Positions 44,384 through 54,047 are shown, counted from the first letter of the stretch. The stretch: DNA of 64,000 bases from HR10 sp964615335 (GCA_964615335.1 CAZTMT010000002.1:209967-273966); one strand, 5' to 3'. The notes: generated by a model from the sequence alone, not told the origin. Numbers and translations: made by a program.

Positions 44384-45676
44384 ATGACGCAAACGAAGCT
44401 GCTCACGGTGCTTTTTCTGCTGGGGGCCGTTATCCGGACCCCATCCTCCCCTGCTCTCCTCGTCCTCAAAGCTGGGGCCCTTCTGGACGTTCGACAGGGA
44501 CGTCTGATGGCGAACCCGGCGATCCTCATCGAAGGGGATCGCATAAAAGAAGTCGGTCCGGCCGACGTTGTGCTCGCGCGCGTGCCCCGAGGAACGCCAA
44601 TCCTGGATCTCGGGCGGGTGACGGTCCTGCCCGGGCTGATAGATGCGCACGTGCATCTGACGAGCAATCCGGAGCACGCCGGGTATCGGGGCTTGGGCAT
44701 CTCCGTGCCTCGCGAAGCTCTTTACGGAGCGGCCAATGCGCGACGTACGCTGGAGGCCGGATTCACAGCCGTGCGGAACCTGGGCGCTTCCGGATACGCC
44801 GACATCGCCCTTCGCGAAGCCATCGCCGCAGGCGATGTGCCCGGCCCGCGCGTGCTCGCCTCCGGACCGGCGCTCGGGATCACCGGAGGCCACTGCGATA
44901 ACAATCTGCTCGCTCCGGAATTCAAATATAAGGCCGAAGCGGTGGCCGATGGACCCTGGGCCGCCCGCGCGAAGGTCCGCGAGGTGATCAAGTACGGAGC
45001 CGACGTCATCAAAATCTGCGCCACCGGCGGCGTCCTCTCTAAAGGAGATCAGCCCGGAACGCAACAATACACCTTCGAGGAGATCCAGGCCATTGTGGAA
45101 GAAGCGCACAAACTGGGTCGAAAAGTCGCCGCCCACGCCCACGGAGCCGAAGGAATCAAGGCCGCGATCCGCGCCGGCGTGGATTCCATCGAGCACGCGA
45201 GCCTCATTGATGAAGAGGGCATCCGGCTGGCGAAAGAGCGCGGGACCTATCTCGTCATGGACATCTACAACCACGAGTTCATCATGCAGCAGGGCGAGAA
45301 GGTGGGCATGCTCCCGGAGGCTCTTGAGAAGGAGCGAGAGATCGGCCCCCGGCAGCGCGAGAACTTCGCGCGCGCCGTGAGAGCCGGCGTGAAGATGGCC
45401 TTTGGGACAGATGCCGGCGTCTATCCCCACGGCGATAATGCGAAACAGTTCGCCTACATGGTCCAATACGGGATGACCCCTCTGGAGGCCATCCGCTCGG
45501 CGACGATCTGGGCGGCGGAGCTTCTGGGCTGGTCGGATCGCGCGGGAGCCATCGAGCCCGGAATGTGGGCCGATCTCATCGCTGTCGAAGGGAACCCTCT
45601 GGAAGACATCACGCGCTTGGAGCACGTTCTCTTTGTCATGAAAGGGGGAGTCGTCGTGAAGAACCTTCTGCGATGA
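44384..45676 (+). CDS. Secreted metal-dependent amidohydrolase (imidazolonepropionase/prolidase-like)
   Basis: The 430-residue protein has a signal peptide-like start (1-23) and an amidohydrolase fold: a small beta domain (25-80 and 385-430) around a TIM barrel. Metal ligands fit the binuclear type: H89 and H91 in DAHVHL, a likely carboxylated K210 in VIKICATGG, H251 or H253, H271 and D343 in FGTDAG. This subgroup includes Xaa-Pro dipeptidases and related enzymes; the substrate is uncertain. GGAGGAG precedes the ATG. It diverges from the Rieske operon. Confidence 0.83.
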   Translation: MTQTKLLTVLFLLGAVIRTPSSPALLVLKAGALLDVRQGRLMANPAILIEGDRIKEVGPADVVLARVPRGTPILDLGRVTVLPGLIDAHVHLTSNPEHAGYRGLGISVPREALYGAANARRTLEAGFTAVRNLGASGYADIALREAIAAGDVPGPRVLASGPALGITGGHCDNNLLAPEFKYKAEAVADGPWAARAKVREVIKYGADVIKICATGGVLSKGDQPGTQQYTFEEIQAIVEEAHKLGRKVAAHAHGAEGIKAAIRAGVDSIEHASLIDEEGIRLAKERGTYLVMDIYNHEFIMQQGEKVGMLPEALEKEREIGPRQRENFARAVRAGVKMAFGTDAGVYPHGDNAKQFAYMVQYGMTPLEAIRSATIWAAELLGWSDRAGAIEPGMWADLIAVEGNPLEDITRLEHVLFVMKGGVVVKNLLR

Positions 45677-45701
45677 GAGGCGCAGCCGGTTCTGGCCGAA
45701 A

Positions 45702-47066
45702 TCACCACGGGTCCACGCCCGTCAGCTCCCGCAAAAGGCCGGTGAGTTGCGCGCGCGCTTGGGCGGCGATCTCGGAGAAACGGGTCTCGCCCAGATGCGC
45801 GCGCAGCGCTTCCAGTTGCCCCTGGACCGCTTGCGCCAGAGGGGAGTTCGCCTCCTGCAGGAGGTGCTGAGCGTGAAAGTAGCAGGCCAGCGCATGCCGA
45901 TAGCTCGCCTGCGCGACCTTCACCTGCCCCAGCCCCAGCAGAAGCTCGCCCAACAGGAACCGATCCCCTTCAGCGCGAGCGGCGCGCACCCCCTCGACAT
46001 ACGCCCGCGCGGCTTCCTCGTACCTTCCCGCCAGGAAATGCGCCGATCCCAGACTCGCCAAGAGCAGGCGTCGCTCCCGCCGAAAGTCATCTCCCGAAGA
46101 CGCGCGCACGCGATCGAGCGCCTCCTGGAAGAGCGCGGCCGCCGCATCCGAACGACCGCGATCCAGCTCGATTGTTCCCGCCCCATAGAGAGCCATCACT
46201 TCCAGACGCAGCCGTCGCATCCGCCGCGCCAGATGGACCGTTTCGCGAAAATACCCCACGGCCTCATCGAAGCGCTTCAATTGCGCCAGAACACGCGCCA
46301 GATCGAAAAGCGTCTCAGCCTCGGCGCGCAGATCGAGCAACTCGCGGCGCAAAGCGAGAGACCGCGTGAAATACTCAACCGCTCGCTCAAGCTGCCCGAG
46401 CGCCATGTGCGCGCGCCCGATGTTATATGTCGTGTTGGCCACGCCCCGCTGATCCCTGGCCTTCTTCCGCACCGGAAGCGCCTGTTCGTAAAAAGCGAGC
46501 GCTTCGCGCGCCTGTCCTCGAGCGAGAAGACAATTCCCCAACCCGTTCAAAGCATTCCCTTCGGCGCGCCGATTCTTCACCTGTCGGGAGAGTTCGAGGA
46601 CGTGCCGATAGAGGCGCTCCGCCTCTTCAGTGCGCCCAAGCACATAGTAGGCATACGCCATCTGATGCAGCACTTCGGGCTCCCCTTTTCGATTTTTGAC
46701 CTCGCGCATAATCTCCAGCGCGCGCTCATAATAGTCGAGCGCGGGCTCGGGCTTCCCCATGCGAAAGAGATGAGTATCGCCGATGGCCAGAAACGTGAGG
46801 CCCATTCCGCGACGATCGCGATGCTGGCGCTGCAATTGCAGGGCCTCCTCATAATACCGCAGGGCCTCCTCGAAATCCCCCAGCTCGGCCAAACTCTCCG
46901 CCGCCCGATAGAGCATGCGCAGCCGATGCACATACTCTCCATCCTGCGATTCCCAAACGGTTCGGAGAGACGGAGGGAGAGGCGGAGGCCCCTGAGGGGG
47001 GGTCGGCTGTTGACCCCACTCCCCCAAGCCCATCCCAAGAAGCAGGGCGATGAGAAGGCCTTTCAT
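45702..47066 (-). CDS. Secreted TPR-repeat protein
   Basis: I use ATG 47066, preceded by GGGAGGG. The 454-residue product has a signal peptide (1-19) and a Pro-rich segment, then at least nine TPR repeats of about 40 residues from residue 50 on, for example LAELGDFEEALRYYEEALQL and AYYVLGRTEEAERLYRHVLE. The spacing (40 rather than 34) fits TPR_12/kinesin-light-chain-like repeats. It probably binds proteins in the periplasm. It converges with the amidohydrolase gene. Confidence 0.75.
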   Translation of the reverse strand: MKGLLIALLLGMGLGEWGQQPTPPQGPPPLPPSLRTVWESQDGEYVHRLRMLYRAAESLAELGDFEEALRYYEEALQLQRQHRDRRGMGLTFLAIGDTHLFRMGKPEPALDYYERALEIMREVKNRKGEPEVLHQMAYAYYVLGRTEEAERLYRHVLELSRQVKNRRAEGNALNGLGNCLLARGQAREALAFYEQALPVRKKARDQRGVANTTYNIGRAHMALGQLERAVEYFTRSLALRRELLDLRAEAETLFDLARVLAQLKRFDEAVGYFRETVHLARRMRRLRLEVMALYGAGTIELDRGRSDAAAALFQEALDRVRASSGDDFRRERRLLLASLGSAHFLAGRYEEAARAYVEGVRAARAEGDRFLLGELLLGLGQVKVAQASYRHALACYFHAQHLLQEANSPLAQAVQGQLEALRAHLGETRFSEIAAQARAQLTGLLRELTGVDPW

Positions 47067-47165
47067 GCTCCCTCCCGCGCGAGGGAGTATTGTACCACGC
47101 GCGGACGATCTCCTCGAAAAGGACACGACATCTGAAGAGGCCCCGTGGCGGCGCGCGAGATCCCT

Positions 47166-48665
47166 TCACGGCATCGGAAGCAGCGGGATCTCACGCCCCG
47201 AGAGCACGAGGAATTCATCGGGATCGCGCACGCGATAGGAAGCGAAGACGCGAACCCTTCCTCGGGGCAAGAGGCGCACGCGCGCGCGGAGGACATCTCC
47301 GACGCCCATCCCGTCGGCGTAGAGCACGAGGCGGTCCGATGCTCCCTCCGGGGAGGACGACGGTTCGCGCACGGACTCGGTGAAATCCCCAAGGAGGACA
47401 TCGCCCACCTGCGCTCCCTCCAGACGCAGATGGAGCTGAACGGCGCGCGGCGCGAACGCGCTCTCTTGCTCCCCCACATTCTCAAGGCGCAACGCAAGGA
47501 AAGAACCTCGCCTCTCTCCCTTCAGGACCAGTTTCGGCTCCATGGCGCCCCCGCGCAGCAGAAGCGCGATCTGTCCGAGGGGCAGATCCCACACTCCTCC
47601 CGAACGCCAGAGACTGTAGCCGCGCGCCCAAAGGCTTGGCGTGGCCTCGATCGTTTCGATCTGACGGCGCAGCGCCCACGCCGTGGGCACGCGACAGGCC
47701 ACGCGGTCCCCGACGCGCACCCCGCGTTCCCCTACGCGAGACGCCCGCCCCGCGACGAGCACGACAACGTATTCCCCCGCGAAATCCGCCCGAACGCGCA
47801 TCCGCCCGTCGGCGAATCCGAGCGGATAACTCTCCACGATCCGAAAGCCCAAGCGCCGTCCAAGCGGCAGAGGATGCGCCTCGCGAAGCGAAGAAACCAC
47901 ATCCCCTTTCGAATCCAGAAGGAAGCACGCCCCTTGAGCGCGCACCTCGATATAGAAAGGAACAGCGAACGATTCGAAGCGACGAATCTGCGGACCGATC
48001 TCCCGAACATCCACGCTCGCGCGCAGCGCAGCGAGATTCGCGGGCCGCTCCTCCCGAACCGCGCGCACCAGGTAGAAATCGAGCTTCTGCAGGAGACTCC
48101 GGAGGGCGCGCTCCCGCTCCCACGCAATGGGGATCGTCGCCGACATCGTCAGCGGGCGCGGCAGTTGCTCTCGAAGGCGCGCAAGCACGTGCTCGAACCG
48201 GTCCACGAACCCGCTGCCGAGAAAGTCCAAATGAATCCCGGAGCAGGAGAGGCCCGATCGGCGGGCGCGCTCAAGAGCTTCCCGAAGAAGAGCCGCCATC
48301 CCTTGAGCGAGCGATGCCTCCTCTCCCGGGCGAATCCCCTGAGCGAAACGCTCTGCGATCCCCACGGCGAGAACGATCCGGGCCCCCGGTCGCCCTGCGG
48401 GGATTTCGCGCTTCGAAACCCATCGGACACGATCGCCCTCACGATCGAGATCGCCCACTTTGAAGAAGATCATCTGCGGGGCGATCATCCGGAGGGCGCG
48501 CTCTTCCTCATCCGTCATTCTCTCAGGGATCTCCTCCATCCAAAGGGCGCGTTCCCCCGGACGCGAGCGCTCGGGCTCGGAAGGAACACATCCTCCCATC
48601 CCGAGGATCGGCATCAGGGCGAGTCCCCACACAAAGAGGCGTTCTCGACCGGCTCGCGCATGCAT
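47166..48665 (-). CDS. Lipoprotein, DUF3142-like
   Basis: The 499-residue product has a signal peptide ending in a clean lipobox (GMGGC, C26). The N-terminal half (40-270) resembles the barrel-like DUF3142 family: RMIAPQMIFFKVGDLDREGD, SGIHLDFLGSGFVDRFEHVL and LTMSATIPIAWERE. The C-terminal half holds beta-rich segments (FLALRLENVGEQESAFAPRA, VRVFASYRVRDPDEFLV). DUF3142 proteins have no proven activity that I can name; the family call is moderate. It stands upstream of the TPR gene on the same strand with a 99 bp gap. Confidence 0.6.
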   Translation of the reverse strand: MHARAGRERLFVWGLALMPILGMGGCVPSEPERSRPGERALWMEEIPERMTDEEERALRMIAPQMIFFKVGDLDREGDRVRWVSKREIPAGRPGARIVLAVGIAERFAQGIRPGEEASLAQGMAALLREALERARRSGLSCSGIHLDFLGSGFVDRFEHVLARLREQLPRPLTMSATIPIAWERERALRSLLQKLDFYLVRAVREERPANLAALRASVDVREIGPQIRRFESFAVPFYIEVRAQGACFLLDSKGDVVSSLREAHPLPLGRRLGFRIVESYPLGFADGRMRVRADFAGEYVVVLVAGRASRVGERGVRVGDRVACRVPTAWALRRQIETIEATPSLWARGYSLWRSGGVWDLPLGQIALLLRGGAMEPKLVLKGERRGSFLALRLENVGEQESAFAPRAVQLHLRLEGAQVGDVLLGDFTESVREPSSSPEGASDRLVLYADGMGVGDVLRARVRLLPRGRVRVFASYRVRDPDEFLVLSGREIPLLPMP

Positions 48666-48726
48666 CCTCAGTCGGTGGGGATTATACGCTCTGAGCGTCG
48701 AGAACGCGAGGACGCGGACCCCAGGA

Positions 48727-49521
48727 TCAGCTCACGTCCCGGAAGGCACTCCGTCGCAGAAACCGCCCGCCGTTCACGCCCCCTCGTCGAAGGCGATCCA
48801 CGCTCCAGGCCAGGAGCAGCCATCCGGCGCAGATGAGTACAATGCCGAACGAGAACCACCGCCCGTACAATCCGGTGGGAGAGTAGGGCTCGGTGATCTC
48901 GTGCAGATATTCGCTATTAGGCCACAGGCCCGCTTCGGCCAATTCGTGAAAGGCATAAATGAGGATCTGCCCGACGAAGAGAAGAAGGAAGATGCTCGTC
49001 ACCTGGAAGAAGAGCTTCAGGTTGATGAGGTGGCCGAATCGAATCCACAGCGCGGCCATGAGGATCGCCGCGCCAAGCCCCAGAAGAGCCCCCCAGAAGT
49101 ATTCCTCTCGGACTTGCATGAGCATGAGCGCCGTCTCCATCCCCTCGCGCGTGATCATGATCGTCGTGAAGAGGAACATCCCCAACCAGGCGGCGCGCGG
49201 CGTCGGCCGCGCCGCGATCTCCTCGATTCGCTCGTGCATGATCTGCTTCAAGCGCGGCGCTGTGCGCCACATGTGAATGACGAGCGTCGCGACAAGACCG
49301 GCCGCGACCACCCCGAAAACTCCCTCCCACAACGCCTGGTTCACTCCTTGCAGGAGCCAATACCCCAGGATCGCGCTCACAAGCACGGAGAACCCCACAC
49401 CAGCATACACGGCCGGGACCAACCCGATTCGCCCCGTCTTCCGCAGATACGTCAGCGTGATGGCCACAATGAGAAAGGCCTCAAATCCCTCGCGCAAGAC
49501 GATCACAAAAGCCTGCGTCAT
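48727..49521 (-). CDS. FTR1-family iron permease
   Basis: The 264-residue membrane protein has seven or so helices and the two iron-binding REGxE motifs, REGFE at 10-14 and REGME at 125-129, typical of FTR1/EfeU. EfeU takes up ferrous iron with its partners EfeO and EfeB, and FTR1 needs a ferroxidase; none is visible here. The gene has its own promoter and GGAGGAGAG before the ATG. It may also be an iron supplier for the many haem and Fe-S proteins in this region. Confidence 0.9.
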   Translation of the reverse strand: MTQAFVIVLREGFEAFLIVAITLTYLRKTGRIGLVPAVYAGVGFSVLVSAILGYWLLQGVNQALWEGVFGVVAAGLVATLVIHMWRTAPRLKQIMHERIEEIAARPTPRAAWLGMFLFTTIMITREGMETALMLMQVREEYFWGALLGLGAAILMAALWIRFGHLINLKLFFQVTSIFLLLFVGQILIYAFHELAEAGLWPNSEYLHEITEPYSPTGLYGRWFSFGIVLICAGWLLLAWSVDRLRRGGVNGGRFLRRSAFRDVS

Positions 49522-49584
49522 CTGACCTCTCCTCCTTTCCCTCCCCCTTGCCTCGTCTCACTCCCTCCGTGATTCGACGAGTCC

Positions 49585-49631
49585 CCTCGCCGCAAGGCGA
49601 GGAGTGTAGCATAATCGAAAGAGGTTTTCAA
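49585..49631 (-). promoter_or_regulatory. Promoter and 5' hairpin of the iron permease gene
   Basis: On the minus strand TTGAAA (49631-49626) and TACACT (49608-49603) are 17 bp apart. A 7-bp hairpin (CCTCGCC/GGCGAGG, 49585-49602) sits at the predicted start of the transcript. TTGAAA is repeated directly upstream (49637-49632). No clear Fur box was found. Confidence 0.5.
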
Positions 49632-49688
49632 TTTCAATCTCAGCGAAAACGGAAGCGCGCGGATTCCTCCGGAAAGTTCAGCCGGGAA

Positions 49689-50915
49689 TCAGAGCGAAAG
49701 CCGAGGGTCGGAACACTCCGGCGAGGCCAGAGGAGCGATTTCCCGCTCCGTCACCGAGAAGACCTCCAGGCGCTGCACGGCGCTTTCGATCAGGCCCGGA
49801 ACGTCCAGGCGCGCTTCGATCTGCTCCAGCCGATCTCTCCGGGCATGTGTCTCCGGATGGCGCGGAGCGAAGAGCACGCAGCAATCCTCGTAGGGAAGAA
49901 TCGAGATCTCGTATGTCCCGATCCGCTTGGCCAGACGTATGATCTCCGCCTTGTCCAAACCGAGAAGCGGTCTCAGCACGAGCATCCGTGTCACGGCGTC
50001 CACACAGGCCAGGTTCTCCAGGGTCTGACTGGCCACCTGGCCGAGGCTCTCTCCGGTAGCCAGGGCTCCATAACGCCGAGCGTCCGCGATCCGTTCCGCC
50101 ACCCGATGCATGAAACGCCGAAACAGAAGCGTCCACAGAGAGGGAGGAGCCTGACGCGAGACCTCCTGCTGAACCTCTGTGAAATAGGGGACGTAGAGCG
50201 TGACGGGTTCGGCGCGCCAGCGGGAGAGGACGCGTGCGAGTTCGAGCACCTTCTCCTTGGCCTTCTCTCCGACATAGGGGGGACTATGGAAGTACACGGC
50301 ATCCACGGCGACTCCCCGTTTCATGAGCATCCATCCGGCGACGGGACTATCAATCCCCCCTGAGAGCAGAAGGAGAGCGCTCCCGTTGATGCCGACGGGA
50401 AGTCCACCGGGCCCCTCCGTTCGCTCCGAGAAGAGAAATACTCCTTCCTGCCGCACCTCGACCTCGAAGAGGACCTCCGGAGAGTGGACGTCCACGCGCA
50501 GTTGCGGAAGGGCCTGCAGGACGGCGCGTCCAAGTTCCCGATTGAGTTCCATCGAGTTCAGAGGAAAGGTCTTGAGGCTCCGGCGCGCTTCGATCTTGAA
50601 CGTCCGCACTCCGCGCGCAAAGGCGTCGCGAGCCATCTCGACAACGGCCTCCTTCATCTGCGAGAGATCGTGCGGGAGAACGAGGGCCGGGCTGAAGCTC
50701 TTCACCCCGAAGACCATCGAGAGGCGATCCGAGAACACGTCGGGTTCCCCCAGGAGATCCAGATAGATCCTTCCCCACTCGACATGCACTTGCTCCCTGG
50801 GGAGACCCGTTGCCCGCCGGATATTCTCGACCAGACGCCGGACGAACTCCGGGCGATTTTTTCCCTTGATCCCGATCTCGTCGTACCGAACCAGGACCGT
50901 GCGCTTCGTCGTCAT
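49689..50915 (-). CDS. thiI: tRNA 4-thiouridine synthetase (ThiI), no rhodanese domain
   Basis: ThiI adenylates U8 of tRNA and replaces its oxygen with sulfur. The 408-residue protein has an N-terminal ferredoxin-like part, a THUMP domain (about 60-165, FKIEARRSLKTFPLNSMELN) and a PP-loop ATPase with LLSGGIDSPVAGWMLMKRG. The late motif ILPYEDCCVLFAPRHPETH is typical. The C-terminal rhodanese domain of E. coli ThiI is missing, as in many species. It starts 7 bp after the cysteine desulfurase stop, so the sulfur donor is encoded just upstream. Confidence 0.93.
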   Translation of the reverse strand: MTTKRTVLVRYDEIGIKGKNRPEFVRRLVENIRRATGLPREQVHVEWGRIYLDLLGEPDVFSDRLSMVFGVKSFSPALVLPHDLSQMKEAVVEMARDAFARGVRTFKIEARRSLKTFPLNSMELNRELGRAVLQALPQLRVDVHSPEVLFEVEVRQEGVFLFSERTEGPGGLPVGINGSALLLLSGGIDSPVAGWMLMKRGVAVDAVYFHSPPYVGEKAKEKVLELARVLSRWRAEPVTLYVPYFTEVQQEVSRQAPPSLWTLLFRRFMHRVAERIADARRYGALATGESLGQVASQTLENLACVDAVTRMLVLRPLLGLDKAEIIRLAKRIGTYEISILPYEDCCVLFAPRHPETHARRDRLEQIEARLDVPGLIESAVQRLEVFSVTEREIAPLASPECSDPRLSL

Positions 50916-50922
50916 GAGGGAT

Positions 50923-52095
50923 TCACGAAGAGGAGCGGCGTCCCGGCAGCGCCGACGGTCCGAGGGCCAATCGCTCCAGGGCGCGGTTGAGGGCCGCGAG
51001 CGCCCGCTCGATGTCCTCCCGCGTCGTGTAGCGAGAGAAGCTGAAGCGCAAGCTCGAGTCGCTCACTTCGGGGGGCAAGCCCACCGCTTCCAGCACATGA
51101 CTGCGCTTCCTTTTGCGGCTCGCGCACGCGGCTCCTGTGGAGGCGAAGACTCCCTCCTCTTCCAGCGCATGCAGTAAGACTTCGGCCGGAATGCCCGGGA
51201 ACGAGACGTTCACCGTCGTCGGGACGCTCTGCTCGGGAGAGTTGATCCGTGCTCCGGGAATGCGCCGCACCCCGTCGAGGAAGTGTTCGCGCAAGGTCCG
51301 GAAGTAGGCGAGCTTCCCCTCCAGGTCCTCGTACATCAACTCCAGAGCGCGCGCTAAGCCGACAATACCGGCGACATTCTCCGTCCCCGAACGCCATCCG
51401 CGCTCCTGCCCTCCTCCGGAGAGAAGGGGCTTCATCTTCACTCCCTCGCGCGCGATCAAGGCCCCAATGCCTTTGGGCGCATGAATCTTGTGCCCGCTGA
51501 TCGTGTAGAGGTCAATTCCCCGCAAGTCCACCCAGGTCTTCCCCACCGCCTGCACGCCGTCGGAATGGAAGACGATTTGGGGATAGCGTCGCTTCACCCG
51601 CTCGGCGATCTCCGAGATGGGAAGAATCGTCCCCAGCTCGTTGTTGACGTGCATGATCGAGACCAGAATTGTCTCCGGCGTGAGCGCAGCCTCGACAGCC
51701 TCGGGAGTCAGGAGACCACCGGCATCCACATCCAGATAGGTCACGCGAAACCCCTCGGCTTCCAGGTCCCGGCAGCTCTCCAGCACGGCGGGATGCTCAA
51801 TCTTGGTCGTGACAATATGGTTCCCTCGGCGATGCAGGGCACGCGCGACTCCTTTGATGGCCAGATTATCCCCCTCGGTCCCCCCCGAGGTGAAGATGAC
51901 TTCGCTTTCCTTCACGCCCAGCAGTCGCGCGATCGTCGCGCGACTGGCACGCACGGCCCGTTCGGCTTCCACGCCCTTGCGATGGGCGCTCGAGGGATTG
52001 CCAAAATGCTCCCGCCAATACGGAGCCATCGCCTCCAGGACTTCCGGCGCCACCGGCGTCGTCGCGTTGTTATCAAGATACACTTCCGGCTGCAT
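50923..52095 (-). CDS. Cysteine desulfurase (NifS/IscS family)
   Basis: This PLP enzyme takes sulfur from cysteine and forms a persulfide. The 390-residue protein has YLDNNATTP at the start, H101 (stacks on PLP), the PLP lysine K203 in ISGHKIHAPKG, and the catalytic C324 in ASTGAACASRKRKRSHVLE. Its length and loop fit the IscS/NifS class I group. The pairing with thiI suggests it feeds tRNA thiolation, and it may also serve Fe-S assembly since no isc or suf genes are seen. No Shine-Dalgarno is evident before ATG 52095; TAGACT lies 10 bp upstream, so the message may be leaderless. Confidence 0.93.
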   Translation of the reverse strand: MQPEVYLDNNATTPVAPEVLEAMAPYWREHFGNPSSAHRKGVEAERAVRASRATIARLLGVKESEVIFTSGGTEGDNLAIKGVARALHRRGNHIVTTKIEHPAVLESCRDLEAEGFRVTYLDVDAGGLLTPEAVEAALTPETILVSIMHVNNELGTILPISEIAERVKRRYPQIVFHSDGVQAVGKTWVDLRGIDLYTISGHKIHAPKGIGALIAREGVKMKPLLSGGGQERGWRSGTENVAGIVGLARALELMYEDLEGKLAYFRTLREHFLDGVRRIPGARINSPEQSVPTTVNVSFPGIPAEVLLHALEEEGVFASTGAACASRKRKRSHVLEAVGLPPEVSDSSLRFSFSRYTTREDIERALAALNRALERLALGPSALPGRRSSS

Positions 52096-52178
52096 AGAAA
52101 AAATAGTCTACCCCATCTTCACGCGCGAAGGGAAGAGATGTGGGGGATCTCGGTGTCTCCCATCGCAGCACAGCGCTC

Positions 52179-54047
52179 TCAGGCGCCGAGCGATTCGGCC
52201 GAATTCGACTGGGGAATACACTCGCGCAGAAGATCCCGCAAGGTTTCCCATCTCCCGGATGGAGGGATCACATGAACGCCGGCCACATGCGGGCGGAGCT
52301 GAGCGATCATCTCGCGAGCGATGCGCAGTCCTTCGGCCGTCTCCTCCTCCCCGGCCTGACGCAAGCGATGGCGCAGAGCTTCGGGAATCGTGATCCCCGG
52401 GACTTCATGATGCAGGAACTCGGCATGTCGCGCGCTGAGAAGAGGCAGAATGCTGACCAGAACGGGGAGCCGAAAGGCTTCGCTGCGCCGGAGAAACATC
52501 TCCAAGCGTTCCAGATCGAAGACCGGCGTCGTGAGGACGAAATGGGCGCCCGCGGCGATGCGCTCTTCCAGTTTCTTCAACTCGGCCTCCAGATCCTCCG
52601 CGCCCACATGAACGAGAACGCCGACGCGGAAATCCGTCGCCGCCCCGATATCGTTTCCCGTCAGCGTGCGCCCGCGATTGAGGCCCTCAATGAGCTTCAC
52701 CAGGCCCGTCGCGCTGAGGTCCTGGACCGAAGGCGCGCGCGGCAGCTCCCCCGCCACCTCCGCTTCTCCGGTGAGAGCCAGGATATTGCGAATGCCCAGC
52801 ACGGCTGCTCCCAACAACTCCGACTGAACCATCGCGAGCGTGCGTTCGCGACAGGAGAGATGCCAGATCGCCTCGACTCCGGCCTGCGTTTGAATCACAT
52901 GAGCAAAGACCAGACTCGAGAGGCTCACGCGCGCGCCGGGCGGATCGTGGACGCTCACGGCATCCACGCCCTGGCGCGCGAGCTGACGAATGATTTCGAT
53001 CTCGGACCGATAGTCCAGACCGCGCGGAGGATGGACTTCGACCGTCGTGACGAACTGGCGACCAAGCCGCTCGCGAAATCTCGCCGGAGGCGAAACGATC
53101 GAGGGAGCCGCCGCGACCTCCTCCTCCCCCGGAATAGAGACGACCACACGGCGCCGCAGGCGTCGCGGCACCTGTCCCCGAACCACCGTGCTCATCGCGC
53201 GAATATGCTCGGGCGTCGTCCCGCAGCATCCCCCGAGGATATTGGCTCCCGCTTCGACGAAGCGCCGGGCGTACTCCCGCAGATATTCGGGCGAGGAGAG
53301 ATAGATCACCCTCCCTCCGATGAATTGCGGCAGGCCCGCGTTGGGCATGATCGAGACAGGGATCTCGGTCGTCGTCAGAAATTCGCGGATGATGTCGTAG
53401 GTCATCTGCGGTCCGCTACAATTGACGCCCACGACATCGGCATCGGCGGCCGCCAGGGCCTCCAGGGAGCGACGCAGATCATCTCCGAACTTCGACTTCC
53501 CATCCTCCAGAAACGTCATCTGTGCGATGATGGGCGTTGTCGGGGAGACCGTTTTCGCCGCGCGCACGGCTTCCAGGGCTTCCAGAAGGCTCGGATGCGT
53601 CTCGATGATGAGCACATCCACGCCTTCATCCACCAGGATGGACATCTGCTCGATATAGGCCGCCGAGAGATCGGCCAGCGTGAGATTCCCATAGGGCTTG
53701 ACCAAAGCCCCCAGCGGTCCCACCGAGCCCGCCACGAAGACCTCTTCTCCGCTCTCCCGCACCGCGTCGCGCGCGATCCGAACGGCCGCGCGATTGATGG
53801 CCTCCAACTCCGACTCCAGCCCGTACTCGGCCAAACGCAACCGATTCGCCAGAAACGTATTCGTCTCGATGAGGCGCGCGCCCGCGCGGATGTACTCCCG
53901 ATGGATCTCTCGAATGAGATCGGGATTCACCAGATTCTGCTCCATGAGCGCCTTGGGTTCGATCCCTCGAGCCAGAAGGAGCGTCCCCATCGCCCCATCG
54001 GCGAGAAGGACCTCACGATTGAGCCGATCCAGAAAGGCCGCGCCCAT
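52179..54047 (-). CDS. Bifunctional homocysteine S-methyltransferase / 5,10-methylenetetrahydrofolate reductase
   Basis: The 622-residue protein fuses two enzymes. Residues about 1-285 form a homocysteine methyltransferase barrel with LLADGAMGT, NTFLANRLRL and the zinc Cys set C210 (GVNCSG) and C274-C275 (GGCCGTTPEH). Residues about 330-610 form a MTHFR barrel (FVTTVEVHPPRGLDYRSEIE, NILALTGE, GAHFVLTTPVFD). Such YitJ-like fusions make methyl-THF and move a methyl group to homocysteine. ATG 54047 has GGAAGG upstream; ATG 54062 is an alternative. The cobalamin domain of MetH is absent. Confidence 0.9.
   Translation of the reverse strand: MGAAFLDRLNREVLLADGAMGTLLLARGIEPKALMEQNLVNPDLIREIHREYIRAGARLIETNTFLANRLRLAEYGLESELEAINRAAVRIARDAVRESGEEVFVAGSVGPLGALVKPYGNLTLADLSAAYIEQMSILVDEGVDVLIIETHPSLLEALEAVRAAKTVSPTTPIIAQMTFLEDGKSKFGDDLRRSLEALAAADADVVGVNCSGPQMTYDIIREFLTTTEIPVSIMPNAGLPQFIGGRVIYLSSPEYLREYARRFVEAGANILGGCCGTTPEHIRAMSTVVRGQVPRRLRRRVVVSIPGEEEVAAAPSIVSPPARFRERLGRQFVTTVEVHPPRGLDYRSEIEIIRQLARQGVDAVSVHDPPGARVSLSSLVFAHVIQTQAGVEAIWHLSCRERTLAMVQSELLGAAVLGIRNILALTGEAEVAGELPRAPSVQDLSATGLVKLIEGLNRGRTLTGNDIGAATDFRVGVLVHVGAEDLEAELKKLEERIAAGAHFVLTTPVFDLERLEMFLRRSEAFRLPVLVSILPLLSARHAEFLHHEVPGITIPEALRHRLRQAGEEETAEGLRIAREMIAQLRPHVAGVHVIPPSGRWETLRDLLRECIPQSNSAESLGA

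Noticed and set aside
49610..49640. Fur box at the iron permease promoter
   Set aside because: The AT-rich TTGAAA repeats do not form the inverted GATAAT-type pattern of Fur sites.
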